This document shows positions 11,746 to 23,502 of a stretch of DNA of 64,000 bases, piece by piece. This DNA comes from Impatiens glandulifera. Lineage: Eukaryota; Streptophyta; Magnoliopsida; Ericales; Balsaminaceae. Each line of letters starts with the position of its first letter. Positions within the stretch are counted from its first letter, which is position 1. Made by a program: the position numbers and the translations under genes. The stretch lies in contig NC_061864.1 in the NCBI RefSeq assembly GCF_907164915.1, positions 17,582,484 to 17,646,483 of the forward strand, read 5' to 3'. The notes under the pieces are model-generated. The model was not told the DNA's origin, did not search any database, and worked only from the letters and a program-made list of their open reading frames with translations.

Positions 11746-11841
11746 GATGCACCTGAAGATGCTGTTGTTACAACCTGTGGGCATGTTTTTTGCAATCAAT
11801 GCATCTCTGGACATCTCATGGACGATATTACCCAATCGATG
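11746..11841 (+). pseudogene. Isolated RING-finger exon fragment, CHR27/28-like SNF2 helicase
   Basis: After a good acceptor (TTTTCTAG) the plus strand reads DAPEDAVVTTCGHVFCNQCISGHL. The CGHVFCNQC core is a RING finger, and PEDAVVTTCGHVFC is characteristic of the RING inserted in plant helicase-like transcription factors of the SNF2 family (CHR27/CHR28 type). The pattern is lost after about 30 codons, where the real proteins continue with the last zinc ligands. No neighbouring exons are seen within several kb, so this is a stranded gene fragment. Confidence 0.6.
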
Positions 11842-14119
11842 TTATGGTTTTTGTTTGTTCGTTCGTTCGTTCGACTGAGTTTGAATGAGGAAATGTCAAT
11901 AGCTTTGTAAATTTATGAGGTCGTCTTATATTTTCAAGTCACCAAACTGGTTTAATCCCAAATCAATCAAGCACTTATCTTAATATTCATTATGCTTAGT
12001 ATTCAATTTTTAATTTTATAATTAAAATACTTATACAATTGAAGTAAAGAGATTTTGATATCTGAAATCAATCCACATGTTCAAAAGAAGTATAACAAAC
12101 AAAATAAACACAACTGTCTATTAAGATATCACAATTGTAGTTATGTAAGATAGTTGATTTCATCTGAATAAGATTGGGTGAAACAAAATCAATTCCAAAT
12201 TGATTGACCCTATCAATAAATTTAAATTTGCATGATAATAATAAAAGTTAACTTGAGTGGAATCTATAATATTGGGTGTCTAAAGAGAAGGAAGTCAATC
12301 AAAATGGAAATTATTTACAACGTATTTTATTTTAATATCATTTATCTATATTTTACTATTACACAATTCACACCAACTTTCTCTTTTAATACTAACAAAA
12401 TTATTTCTCTTTCATTATGTACTCTAAATCTTTAACTAACACTCTCTCTTTGATTTTTACTTCTTAATTTTTCTTGACCGATTACTATATTTTTTTTCTT
12501 CAATTATAGTAAACATAATTTTGCTATGTTTCTACACTTATATAAGTAAGTAATACTTCAAATTTTTTTTATATTATTAGTTTTAAAGTTACTTATTAAT
12601 TAGTTATTTTTTCATCTTTACTTTATAACTTAATTTTAATAAAAATATATAAATTCACACTTTAATCGGATAATTAATGAATTGCCCGTCAAAGATCGTG
12701 CATTTAGTGAATCGGAGACGGAGTTAAAAATAGAGATACAGGTTGAGTGTGGAATCGATAAGTATCTGACAATAAAATAAAAATTGAATCCCAGAACAAT
12801 AATTTTACTATGGAGGCGGGTATAGTATTAGTTGTCATCCTAATATTATCACACAATGATCAAATTAACTAATTAAGTCACACAAACTTGAATGTGTTAT
12901 TTTAAAATATTGATTTGATCCATATAAACTTCAACAATATCAATATTGACTTGAACCATGACTTAGAAAGTTGAAAAAAAAAAACCTGAAATAATGAATA
13001 AATAACTACAGCCTTACATATTAAATCATAAAATGTGAATTAGAACTAAAATTACTATATAAATTACTATATATAAATTTGAGTAAAAATAAAAATGGTA
13101 GAATAGGTAGTCAATAATCCGAATTCTAACTAATAATTATATATATATATATATTTAAATTAAGAAAAACTAACCTTACATCTTACAAATAAAGTTAAAA
13201 TTTTAAATATATTAAAATTATCTAAATAAATCTCAAATTAAATTTTATCATTTTATTAACTAAATTGCCTAAATTCCACAAACATATTACGGCAATTCAC
13301 ACCAATCATGTCTGATCGGTACATAATTAAGGAAAATCTTTCTTAGAAAAAGTTAATTGAAAAAATAAATATAAAAATTTATTTAAAAATCACTTCTTTT
13401 CATCAACTTAGTTATTATAATTTAATCACATCGTTATACCAAATTAAAATAAAATTACCTTCTCATTCTTACTTTATTAATTTTAAAAAATGATATAGAG
13501 GTGCCGTAACAAAATATTAATTTCCAAACAATTACATTTTCTGAATCTTAATTCATCTTTTTATATAAAGATAAATGTCAAAATAATTTGGTGATAGCCT
13601 AAGACATCAAACCAAATGATTTGGCACAAAATGATTGAGTCCTTCTAGACAAACAAAAAAAAACAACCCCAAATTTGGGATGCCTTGTACAAAAGAAAAA
13701 ATTATTGTTTTTTATATTTTATGTTATATTAAAAATATATAATAATTTTGTATTATAATTAATAAAAATATTATAATTTAATTATTAAATGTTATATTAA
13801 TGTATATTATAGCCTCAACTTCAAACCTTAACTCTAGTGTGCAATCTTTTTTCAGAATTAGATTTAGGTTTGGTATGGATTGATAGCAATAAATTTCTAA
13901 TATATATGATAAATTGCATAAAACAAATGTTACATATAATATATCAAATTAAATAATGTTGTAAATAATAAATTAAGATTGTACATACAAATTAAATAAT
14001 ATAATAATGCTAGCTTTACATGACAAATAAAATAACATTTAAATTAATAAATGAATTATATAATAGTGGTTTAAGGTTAATATATATTAAAAAAAAAAAA
14101 ACACATCCATTTTTAAAAT
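11842..14119. other. AT-rich intergenic DNA
   Basis: Very AT-rich with poly-A and TA runs (for example 13139-13154). No coding pattern, terminal repeats or RNA gene recognised. Confidence 0.6.
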
Positions 14120-15039
14120 TTAAACACTTCCAAATGGTGAACTAGTTATAGCTTCTTCCTCCTTACCTCTTTTTTTTTCTTCTTCAACTTCATGTAGGTT
14201 TCTCAGCACTGCTTCTGTTGCCTTTGATAATAACTCTGACCAATCTCTGCATCATATATATATAATATGTTATATAATTAGATGAATAATATTATATAAT
14301 ATAAAAACATACAAACATATATATATTTATATGTTACCCTTTAGTTGAATCAAATGTTAAACCAACAGTTGATCGAGCTTCTTCAAGAGCCCATCTAAAT
14401 CTGTGAAGCTCATTTGGATCATACTTTTTGATGTTCTTTACCATAAGTCCAGAAGGTTGAATGTTCCAAAATATTGGGACCAACCTCTTTTTACTCTCCA
14501 TTATAAGAGCCAATTCGTGGAGACAATAATACGATTTGCAATAGTTTGGAGAAAACACCGCCACCGCAACTTTACAGTTTCTTATCGCCGCGTCTATCTC
14601 CGACAACATCTTATCCCCGGGATCCATGCTTTTTTTGTCCAAAAATGTGTGGAGACTTATCATCTTCGAAAGACGCTCATACAACAAACCCGAAATGTTC
14701 CCTTTTATTATATATATATATATTAAGGGAAGAATAACTATTAGTATTGCTCAACATGTCAAATATTTTGTTTAAATTACAAACTTAATGAAAATATGTT
14801 AAATTTATGAACAATATAAAATAATGGTGTTTTATATAATTCATTAGAAACTGCACCACGGAAAACATTTAAATAATTAATTAGTTTCTAATGAATATAT
14901 ACGTACCTTTTGTATCCGCCCCACGGTGGTTGATGAAAATGTCGCACGCCCGATCTGAAGGCTTTGCGACGACAAGATTGCGAAGAATCTGGACGGAGGA
15001 GTTGCTGGCGAGAGCGGCTAGTGATGTGCGTACTTGCAT
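14120..15039 (-). CDS. TIR-domain-only (TX-type) protein, three exons
   Basis: Inferred exons on the minus strand: 15039-14907, 14701-14338 and 14246-14120, with frame kept, about 207 residues. Exon 1 carries CDIFINHRGADTK, the start of a TIR domain. Exon 2 has LLYERLS, TFLDKKSMDPGDKM, EIDAAIRNCKVAVAVFSPNYCKSYYCLHELALIMESKK. Exon 3 gives GDWSELLSKATEAVL and a charged tail. Plant TIR domains are NAD-cleaving enzymes of immunity; the usual catalytic glutamate is in the YCLHEL motif and is present. There is no NB-ARC or LRR and the length suits TIR-only proteins, so it probably acts as a stand-alone immune enzyme or adaptor. The frame extended into the intron stops at 14334, which is why exon 2 alone looks complete. 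Confidence 0.82.
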
Positions 15040-15145
15040 GGCGGTGGCTGGAGCTTATAAATTAATTAAGTTCGAAAAAGCTATAAATTAATGAACAAAA
15101 AGGCAAATGGGTCGGTGGATTATGTATGACTGTGATCAAGACGTT

Positions 15146-15153
15146 TATTTATA
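15146..15153 (-). promoter_or_regulatory. TATA box of the TIR-only gene
   Basis: Minus strand reads CTATAAATAAA about 107 bp upstream of the ATG at 15039, a plausible distance for a short 5' leader. Confidence 0.5.
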
Positions 15154-15159
15154 GAACTA

Positions 15160-15923
15160 GCTTGAGAAATGAACGTGGTATTGAATTCAAGGAAATTAGG
15201 TCAAATTTAAGAGCAGTTGTGCGTTTTTGGAATGATATTTTGAATGTTTCCAAGAAACTGTTTTGTAATTTTGCTGATGAGTAAAAGTTTTGACTATTTG
15301 ATATATAATAATGATTATTTTATTTTAAATGTAAATTTCTTGATGTGATGCTTAGTGATTATGTTTAAACTATTTCAATTAGGGCTAGTTTGATTGATTA
15401 TCTTATTTGATCTAGATTCAATTTAATTAGTTTGTTTGATTTGTTATAAGTGAGAATGCTTTCTATTCTCCTAATCTATTTTAGTGAGTTTCTATCTAAA
15501 TATTTTTATTATTATATATGAAACTCAAAAAATTTATTATTATAATTATGAGGACTATTTATAATTAACAACTCAATTGTTATTGAGTTATTTGAATTTT
15601 CCAATATTGGTTTTTATAAATTTTAAAGGTGACAATATTTTTTTAGATATTGTTGAGTTATTACCCAAATTAACATGATGTATAAAAATTAAAAGAGAAA
15701 ACAAAATCACATTGGGGAGAAAGATAAATTTCATTGTGAATATATTTATTTTGTACATCAAAGTAACTACGGATAAATTTATTAGAAATTGTTGTAATAT
15801 TAATGATATTGCATTAAAATTTATATATTAAAACAATTTATTTGGAATAGACTATTTTTTTAATTAAAAAAAACTAATATAACAACTCAAAACCATGAAA
15901 AAAGAAAAAAAGAAAAAAAAATT
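15160..15923. other. AT-rich intergenic DNA upstream of the TIR gene
   Basis: No gene or element ends recognised. An A-rich tract (15899-15923) is the insertion site of the next element. Confidence 0.5.
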
Positions 15924-17010
15924 GGGAAGAATGCTAATTTTACACAGCAAGTTGTAAGAAGGTGTCAAATTTATTTATTAGGTATCAAAATTCCATTTAT
16001 ATGTATGAACTTGTCAAAAAGTGTCAAATATATTTAAAATAACAGAAATGTTAAACGGTGTTAAAAATTTTGTCACATGTAATATCCACATATTTTTTAT
16101 TTTTTAAAATTGACATTATTTTAATTATTTTTTATTCAAACAAAACATTAAAATCTTTTCTTATTTATTTTCTCTTTCTTTACCCTCACAACTTACCATT
16201 TTCTTTAAATATTTCTCCCTTCATTTCTCCATCTATGAGTAATTTTATTATTAATAATAATATTTAATTGATTAATTATAAAAATTGTTCTAAAAAGTAA
16301 CTAGTTATTAAGACTTCGCCACAACACTGACAATTTAGGATTCGGCAATAAAGACTTCACCACAACATTGACAATTTAGGATTCGATCAATGAATGTTTC
16401 AACCAATTATGATGATAGTGTAAGGTTTAACTGAGAAAGACTTGGATTTGGAGGTTACGTCTGGGAGCTGATAAAATTTAACAGGGTGAGTATTATGAAA
16501 ACTAAAATTAAAACAAGTCGGTTAAGGAGATTTTACCTTGATTCGGCATTGTCCGCTAATGGCGACAATGATTTAGGGTTCGACTAATGAAGATTTTGGC
16601 CACAACGTCTATGATTTAGGAATCGGCCAACAAAAACTTCCACCAACGATGATGACTATTTAAAGTTCAATTAGGGAGCACTTGGAGGTTAGAAGAAGGT
16701 AAAAATTCAAAAGAACTTGAGTTAATCAAAGTGAGAAAAGTTAGAAGAAAATGGAGAGTTGTGGAGAGATGAGAGAGAAAGTAAAAATAAGTTTTGTTTA
16801 AATGGAAAAATAATGGAAAAATAATTAAAGTAACGTCAATTTAAAAAAATAAAAAATATGTGGATATTACATGTGGCAAAAATTTTAACACTGTTTAACA
16901 TTTCTATTATTTTAAATATATTTGACACTTTTTGACAAGTTTATACATATAAATATAAATTTGATATCTTCTTACAACTTAACTTGGTGTGTAAAATTGA
17001 CATTCTTCCC
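15924..17010. mobile_element. Mutator-like non-autonomous element, copy 1
   Basis: Long terminal inverted repeats of roughly 170 bp: left begins GGGAAGAATGCTAATTTTAC, right ends with the inverse GTAAAATTGACATTCTTCCC. Flanks are A-rich (AAAAAAAAATT / TAAAAAAAATT), consistent with an imperfect 10-11 bp duplication. A second copy of nearly the same length is at 57844-58931. The interior has no transposase, only degenerate repeats of a GACAATTTAGGATTCG motif. Long TIRs plus the 9-10 bp duplication of copy 2 point to the Mutator superfamily. Confidence 0.85.
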
Positions 17011-18441
17011 TAAAAAAAATTATAATCACATTATAATTTAATATAAAATAAATATTTTTAAAAAACATTTGTTTGCCCGAATGCTAACGTCATTTGAAAA
17101 CGAATAAGTCAAATAATATTCCCGACCAAAATAGAAAGAAGATCTCTCTTATATATGCCTTTCTATCGACGGTAAAAGACGGTGAAAGGGAAAACTCGGA
17201 CGGCCGACCGATGAAATCTACAGTCACTGTTTTTTCTGCCAGCTGTCAGGAGGTCGGTCAAAGTTCTAAAAAAAAAAAAATATACTAATATTCTAATTAA
17301 CGACTTTTTAGAACGAATCTAGAAATTCATATTAAATGAACTTAAATTTTGTGTAATAAATTATATATCTGAAGACGTTATATTATAATAATTAAATAAG
17401 TTAAACGCTACAAGATTTAAAAACATTAATTCATCTATATTAAAATATATATTATATCATTAGATAAATCTCGTTTAATATATATAGTGTCCAATAATGG
17501 ATAAAAAAATTATGCTATAATTTAATGTGAAGTTCCATCTTCGCATTTTTATTGTTGAAAATGTTTACTCCATAGTATTAAAAATTATAAATTAAAGTTA
17601 AATAAATATTTCATTAAACATTTATAATGAAATTATAAAAAAATGAAAAAATTAGATAATATTAATTTTGTAATATTATTCTAATATAATAAAATTAAAT
17701 AATTATAAATATAATAAAATTAACCTATATAAATTAAGAAAATAAATATTAGGAAAAGAGAATTAAAAGAAAAAAATAGTGAAATTCTATCTTTTTTAAA
17801 TTAAAAAAATAAATATAAAAATATAAATGAAAATAATTAGATAATAAAGAATTAATAATATATTAATTTAGTGAAATAAAATTTAAGTAAATAAAAAATG
17901 GAAAGATAATTAATGATAAAGCTGTGGTAGAATTAGACTATATTTGTTCATATATATATATATATATATAATATAATATTTTTTTAAAAAAAATTAAGGG
18001 TGGGCCTAAGCACACTAGTGTGGGTACGTCCCTGGCGACTTTATTTAACAAAAGTTTTGATTTATTATCATAACAAAACTGATTTAATAAAAAAGTTTTA
18101 ATTTTAATATTAAGAAAAACAGTAATAACCCATTAACAATTCGAAAACATTTATAAAATTAATTGGCTCTACTATCTCTAAATATCATTCAAATTTAAAA
18201 TAATTAACTATGAAAATAATTTTATATAATTAACATTTAATTACAATTCAATTTTTTAAAAATTCGATTAAAAAATTAAAAAAAGTGAATTAAAAATTAT
18301 AAAATTATACTATATTAAATCTAATTAAAATTCTAATTCTAATTCGATTTTTCAAAGCTACCAAACACATTATTAGACTTATTGATCATTAATATATATC
18401 GATTTTTTTAAAAAAAAATAGAAATATAAAATATTTTAATA
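17011..18441. other. AT-rich intergenic DNA
   Basis: Contains a small GC-richer patch (about 17085-17265) with an open frame 17094-17288 that resembles no known protein, and a (TA)n run near 17951-17972. No other feature recognised. Confidence 0.5.
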
Positions 18442-18735
18442 TATATATATAATGATGCTTAATTTTCAAAATTTCGGGTCGTGAACAGTGGTTAATTTAG
18501 ATATATATATGTGAGAATAAATGAATATTTGGGTCGGATTGTGGGTTACCCGCCAAAAACTTAAAACGGTTAAAAATAAAATTAAAATGTTATAGGTATG
18601 TTTTGAACTTACAACATCAAAATAAGTACACCCTTTTAACCAATTAGACTAATAAACTTTATATAATGATGTTTAATTTTTAAGTATCCGGATTGTTAGA
18701 TCGAGAATTGTGGTTAATTTTAATATGATTAATGA
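18442..18735 (+). repeat. Helitron-like repeat family, copy H1 (one and a third units)
   Basis: Two head-to-tail pieces, each starting with TATATAATGATG(C/T)TTAATTTT and continuing with GGTCGxGAxxxxTGGTTAATTT. The first runs to about 18656 and includes the GGGTCGGATTGTGGGTT and GGTATGTTTTGAACTTACAAC segments; the second is cut at 18735 by the next element. The same family occurs at 22264, 38960, 45175 and 57295. Confidence 0.7.
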
Positions 18736-19631
18736 CAGGGAACGCAAATCCGATGCCGCGAAAGTCCGCGAAAATATAATATTCCCATAAAACACCGAAT
18801 ATTCTATCTTCTTTTATTAATTAATTTTTCTCTCTTCTTAATAATTAATTTTTCTTTCTTCTTATTAATTAATTTCTCTTTCTTTCTTTACGAATTAATT
18901 AATTTATCTCTATTTTTCTTTCACTAATCAATTAATTTATCTCTTTATTTAAACCATAAACTCTAAACTCTAAATTTTAAACCATAAATCTTAAACCCTA
19001 ATTAATATCTCTTATTTTTATTTAGTTGAATTATGAATTTATCAAAAGAAATGAGTGAAAAAAATTCGAGAGAATAGAAATATTAGATAAATATTTATAA
19101 GTAATAAAACTAAAAAATATGAAAAAATAATAAGAAAAGAAAAAAAAGAGTTTAGAGTTTATGATTTAAGATTTATAATTTAGGGTTTAGAGTTTAGGGT
19201 TTAGAATTTAGGTTTAAGGTTTAGATGTTAGGGTTTAGCTAAAAAAGAAATTAATAAATATAACATTATGTTTTATTTAAACATATTATTAAAATATTTA
19301 ATGTGAGAGTTTGTTGTAAAGTGTTGAGTTATTTTAAAAAATATTTTTAATATTTATTAATAAAAAAACTTAATATCTACTCTCTTTAAAAATTTAAAAA
19401 GCTTGAGAAAATAGATTAATAAATCGGAAAAAGAAAATGATAAATTAATTAATAGAGGAGATAAATTAATTAGTAAGAGAAAAGAGAGAAAATAATTAAT
19501 GAAAGAGATGAGAGATAAATATATTAATTAACTAGGAGAGTGAGAGAAATAAATTAACAAGAGAGAGGAGAGAATATTCTGTGATTAAACAGAATATCCA
19601 ATATTCGCGGACTTTCGCAGCTGCTTCCCTT
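18736..19631. mobile_element. Foldback (long inverted repeat) element with telomere-like motifs
   Basis: Left end CAGGGAACGC..GCGAAAGTCCGCGAA faces right end TTCGCGGACTTTCGCAGCTGCTTCCCT. Inside, TTAATTAATTTxTCTxTC-type tracts (18815-18945) are mirrored by GAGATAAATTAATTA-type tracts (19435-19545), and CTAAACCCTAA-like telomere motifs (18955-19003) by TTTAGGGTTTAG motifs (19150-19240). The two halves could fold on each other over most of their length. The CAGGG end suggests hAT affinity, but I do not see a clear 8-bp duplication. Confidence 0.6.
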
Positions 19632-22192
19632 ATATTACTCTTTTGATATATATGAGAATAAATTAAAAATGCTATCACATTTTCACTGTAATTTTTTTTC
19701 TCAATTTTTATATCATTATGCTAATACACATAATTAATATTTAATATACTTTGTTTGATTAATTGGTTTGGGAGATATGTAAAACTTTAATGAATTATTT
19801 AAAAGTTATTTAAATAACTTAATCAAATTGTGATTGCTGTTTTTATTATAAAAAATAATTTTCTATGATTTTTTAAAGATTAAATATGTATAAAAGTATA
19901 CGTGAATTTGAAATTGTGTTTAAGTTTGAGTGAGAAATAAAAATAAAAAATTAAAGTGATTTATGGTTACATTTATAATGAAAAAGTGTAATTTGATGAG
20001 ATATAGATGTATTTGAAATAATTTTTTAATTTTTAATTTTATATGTTTGAAATAAATTATTATTTAATTATATTTATTTTTTTATTTATATATATTACTT
20101 TTACATTTATTCTCTTATTTTTATTTATTATTCAACTGGTCAATCGTTATTTTAAAGATAATTAATTTCTCATTATATAATATTTTAATGCATCAAGAAC
20201 AAAATTCATTCTATTAATATTAACAAATGTTTGAAAACACAACAAACTTGAATGAAGTTGAGTTTTAACAAATACATATATATTAAATTTATTAATATAT
20301 ACATAATTATATATTATATAAAATTATTAATTTAATCAATACATAAATAATATATTAAATAAATTTATTTAAATAAAATTGTAAATATTCATTTTTGCCA
20401 AACTCAAATATCCGGTTCAAAAGAGGTCCCTGCCTTTTTTGAGAGGTTATGGGTTCGAGTCCGTCAGATGACAAGTTATGCGTTTGATTATATAATTAAG
20501 TTGTTTGCGGGCTATCTGATTTGGAAGCGCTTTAAATTTAAGCGCGTCACTATCACAGTGGAATATCCTGTTAATTCTTCTTTAATACTAAAATAAACCT
20601 TACTTTTCCCAATTATCTTTAAAAAAAGTTTTAAAATAATAAATTATTTTTTTTACAAATTTTGTTATTTGAGCAAAACTTAGACCCTAACAAAATTTTA
20701 AATACTTTCATTTTCTTTGTATATATAAAATTAATTTTGTAAAATCTTTGTTGTCATCATTATTTTTTTTTTTTAAATGGCTAACTTATCTTTTAAAGTT
20801 GTTATAACAATTTATTAGCGCAATTATATCAGCTACTCTAAATCTGAGTATCTAAAATACATTAGAACAACATAAACCTACTTTAGCATCTCAAATTTTA
20901 ACTAGTCAATACATTAGTTACTCTAAATTTTACAATTCTATCCTATAAAATTATAAAATATTTATTCCTTACAAAATATATTATTATAATAAGAGTGAAA
21001 GAGGAGAGAGAAATAATGGTAAAGAAGAGAGAGGAGAGAGAAATAATTATTAAAAAATTATAGAAGAAAGAGGAGAGAGATAAAATTATTAAAAAATTAT
21101 AAAATTTGTACTTGGTATGTTAAATTTAAACTAAGAGAGTCAAAATTTTAGAATTTTCTATTTTAGAATTAATATTTGGATTAACTGATATATGGTCTTT
21201 TTTGAAGATTTTTTTGTTAAAAAATCTAATATAACATAGATGGTTGTGTTTAGAGTAAACACTTTCTCTTAGATAGATACAGTTCTATATAAACTAGCAC
21301 AAAATTGATAATTTCTTATAATTTATAACATAATTTCACTTTAAAATAATTTATAATTATGATAAAGTTATAATTTATTTAAAAAAAAATAGAGTATTCA
21401 CTTAATATAATTAGCTATTCAGATAAAAAAAAACTTGTTTGAAAAATTACCTCAATCATTTTAAATTAATAAATAAATAAAAATTAACACTAATGAATTT
21501 TAAAATGAGACAAAACATCTATAAATTAGTAATTCATCTTTTTTAATTTGTAATAAATCTAAATCAATTATTGCTCATTTTTTTTAAAGTGAGAAGATCT
21601 AACTATTAACTAAAAAGAAAGATTGAGGGTGATTACTATTTCTACCTATTTTGAACTTATTCCATACGGGGTTATACACGGATTTTATCTTATAATTAAA
21701 TTTCACGTCTATTTTTTTATCAATTAAATAATTATATTTATTAAACAAAATACTAAATTACTTATTTTTTAAATAATTTTATTATTTATTAAAAATAAGA
21801 ATAAATTATATATTGTATACTTTAAAACTCAATTTAAAAAAATCAAATCAAACTGAATTTTCTTTAAAAAAATCAGTTTTTAGTCCCAGAAAAAAACAAA
21901 TCAAACGAGCTCTTGAGTATTTTATTTTAGCATTTATGTCTGATTTTGCCAATATTATTTAAACTATAACATAGTTAACAAATAAGTTATCGAAAATTAA
22001 ATTAAACACATTTGAATGTTGAACAAATAAGCTGAATAATACAGAAAAAACGTGAAGGATAAATTAGAAGATCAAATTTATTAGAGATTGATTAATTATA
22101 ATAAGAACTATTTATTTATATGTAAATTGAGTAACATCTCATCTATTAAATTGAATTGAGGTGAGCGCGGCAACTTAACGATGAAATTAAAG

Positions 22193-22195
<3 letters not shown>
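19632..22195. other. AT-rich intergenic DNA with one tRNA-like B-box patch
   Basis: At about 20420-20570 there is a GC-richer island with GGGTTCGAGTCC (B-box-like) followed by AAGCGCTTTAAATTTAAGCGC, an 8-bp inverted repeat. This may be a SINE or retroelement fragment. The rest is simple AT-rich sequence, with a GAGGAGAGAGAAATAA-type repeat around 21000-21085. Confidence 0.45.

Positions 22196-22238
<43 letters not shown>
22196..22238. repeat. (TA)n microsatellite
   Basis: Uninterrupted TA run of about 42 bases just upstream of the Helitron-like head. Confidence 0.95.
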
Positions 22239-22240
<2 letters not shown>

Positions 22241-22263
22241 ATTTTTTTTCTATAATTATGATA

Positions 22264-23067
22264 TCTATATATATATATAATGATGCTTAATTTTTAAAGT
22301 GTCCGGATTGCCGGGTCGAGAGCTGTGGTCAATTTGGATACTTGGGTGCGGATTGTGAGTTGACCCGCCTTTAAATTTAAAACGGTTAAAAATAAAATTA
22401 AAAGGGTCGAGAGCTGTGGTCAATTTGGATACTTGGGTCGGATTGTGGGTTGACCCGCCTTTAAATTTAAAACGGTTAAAAATAAAATTAAAAATGTTAG
22501 AGGTATGTTTCGAACTTACAACCTAATAAAACAAATACAACTCTTTAACTAACTAGCTACAAGGACTTTATATTTTAAATTCAACACTAAATTTGATAAA
22601 CGCGGGACGTTTTAATATTAATATAAGTTCAACTTTTTAACTAACTAATCTATATATATATATAATGATGCTTAATTTTTAAAGTGTCCGGATTGTCGGG
22701 TCGAGAGCTGTGATTAATTTGGATACTTGGGTCGGATTGTGGGTTGACCCGTCTTTAAATTTAAAACGATTAAAAATAAAATTAAGAGTCTCATTCTCTC
22801 GCATTCGTCCTTACCTCTGTTCTATTCTATTGATCCAGTTTAGGCAGCTTTCAGTCTCTATAAACTTGATGAAATATCTATTACACAAGGAAAAAGACTT
22901 GCATCAATCAATGACATGAGCTAGAGGTATGTTTCGAACTTGCAACCTAACAAAACAAGTATAACTCTTTTACCAACTAGGCTACTAAGACTTTATATTT
23001 TAAATTCAACACCAAATTTGATAAATACGGGACGTTTTAACATTAATATAAGTTTAATTTTTTAACT

Positions 23068-23104
<37 letters not shown>

Positions 23105-23253
23105 ATGTTGAGTAAATGAATATTTGGGTCGGATTGTGGGTTGACCCACCCATAAACTTAAATCGATTAAAAATAAAATTAAAAATATTATCCGTAATTT
23201 TTTTTCACGGTTTTTTATATTATTAATCGTGCAAATACACGACTAAATACTAG
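22264..23253 (+). mobile_element. Helitron-like element built of three head-to-tail units
   Basis: Starts with TCTATATATATATATAATG after an A and ends with a hairpin (TCGTG..CACGA, 23227-23242), seven bases, then CTAG followed by T (23250-23253): the TC..hairpin..CTRR structure and A/T insertion site of Helitrons, with no terminal inverted repeats. Internal copies of the head begin at about 22649 (again A|TC) and 23075. Unit 1 contains a 91-bp tandem duplication (22313-22403, 22404-22494). Unit 2 carries an extra roughly 135-bp segment (about 22785-22920). Units 1 and 2 contain, on the minus strand, tRNA-like A and B boxes. No Rep/helicase is encoded, so it is non-autonomous. Confidence 0.55.
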
Positions 23254-23452
23254 TTATTTTAAAATGGTTAAAACTAAAACTGAGCTGTGTTACTGTTGGG
23301 TATAATTATGATTAATGCTTTTTATATTTTTTAATTTGTTATGTATGAAAACTATTTTCAAATTCATAATTTATATAAAATTTAAATATTGTATTTAAAA
23401 AAAATTAGAATAAATATAATATATTTTATATCAAATTTCACGTTTATATGTC

Positions 23453-23502
<50 letters not shown>
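23453..23502. repeat. (TTA)n microsatellite
   Basis: TTA run of about 50 bases; the isoleucine-rich open frame over it is an artefact. Confidence 0.95.

Noticed and set aside
20420..20570. Possible tRNA gene because of GGGTTCGAGTCC
   Set aside because: No matching A box, acceptor stem or anticodon arm could be folded; at most a tRNA-derived fragment.
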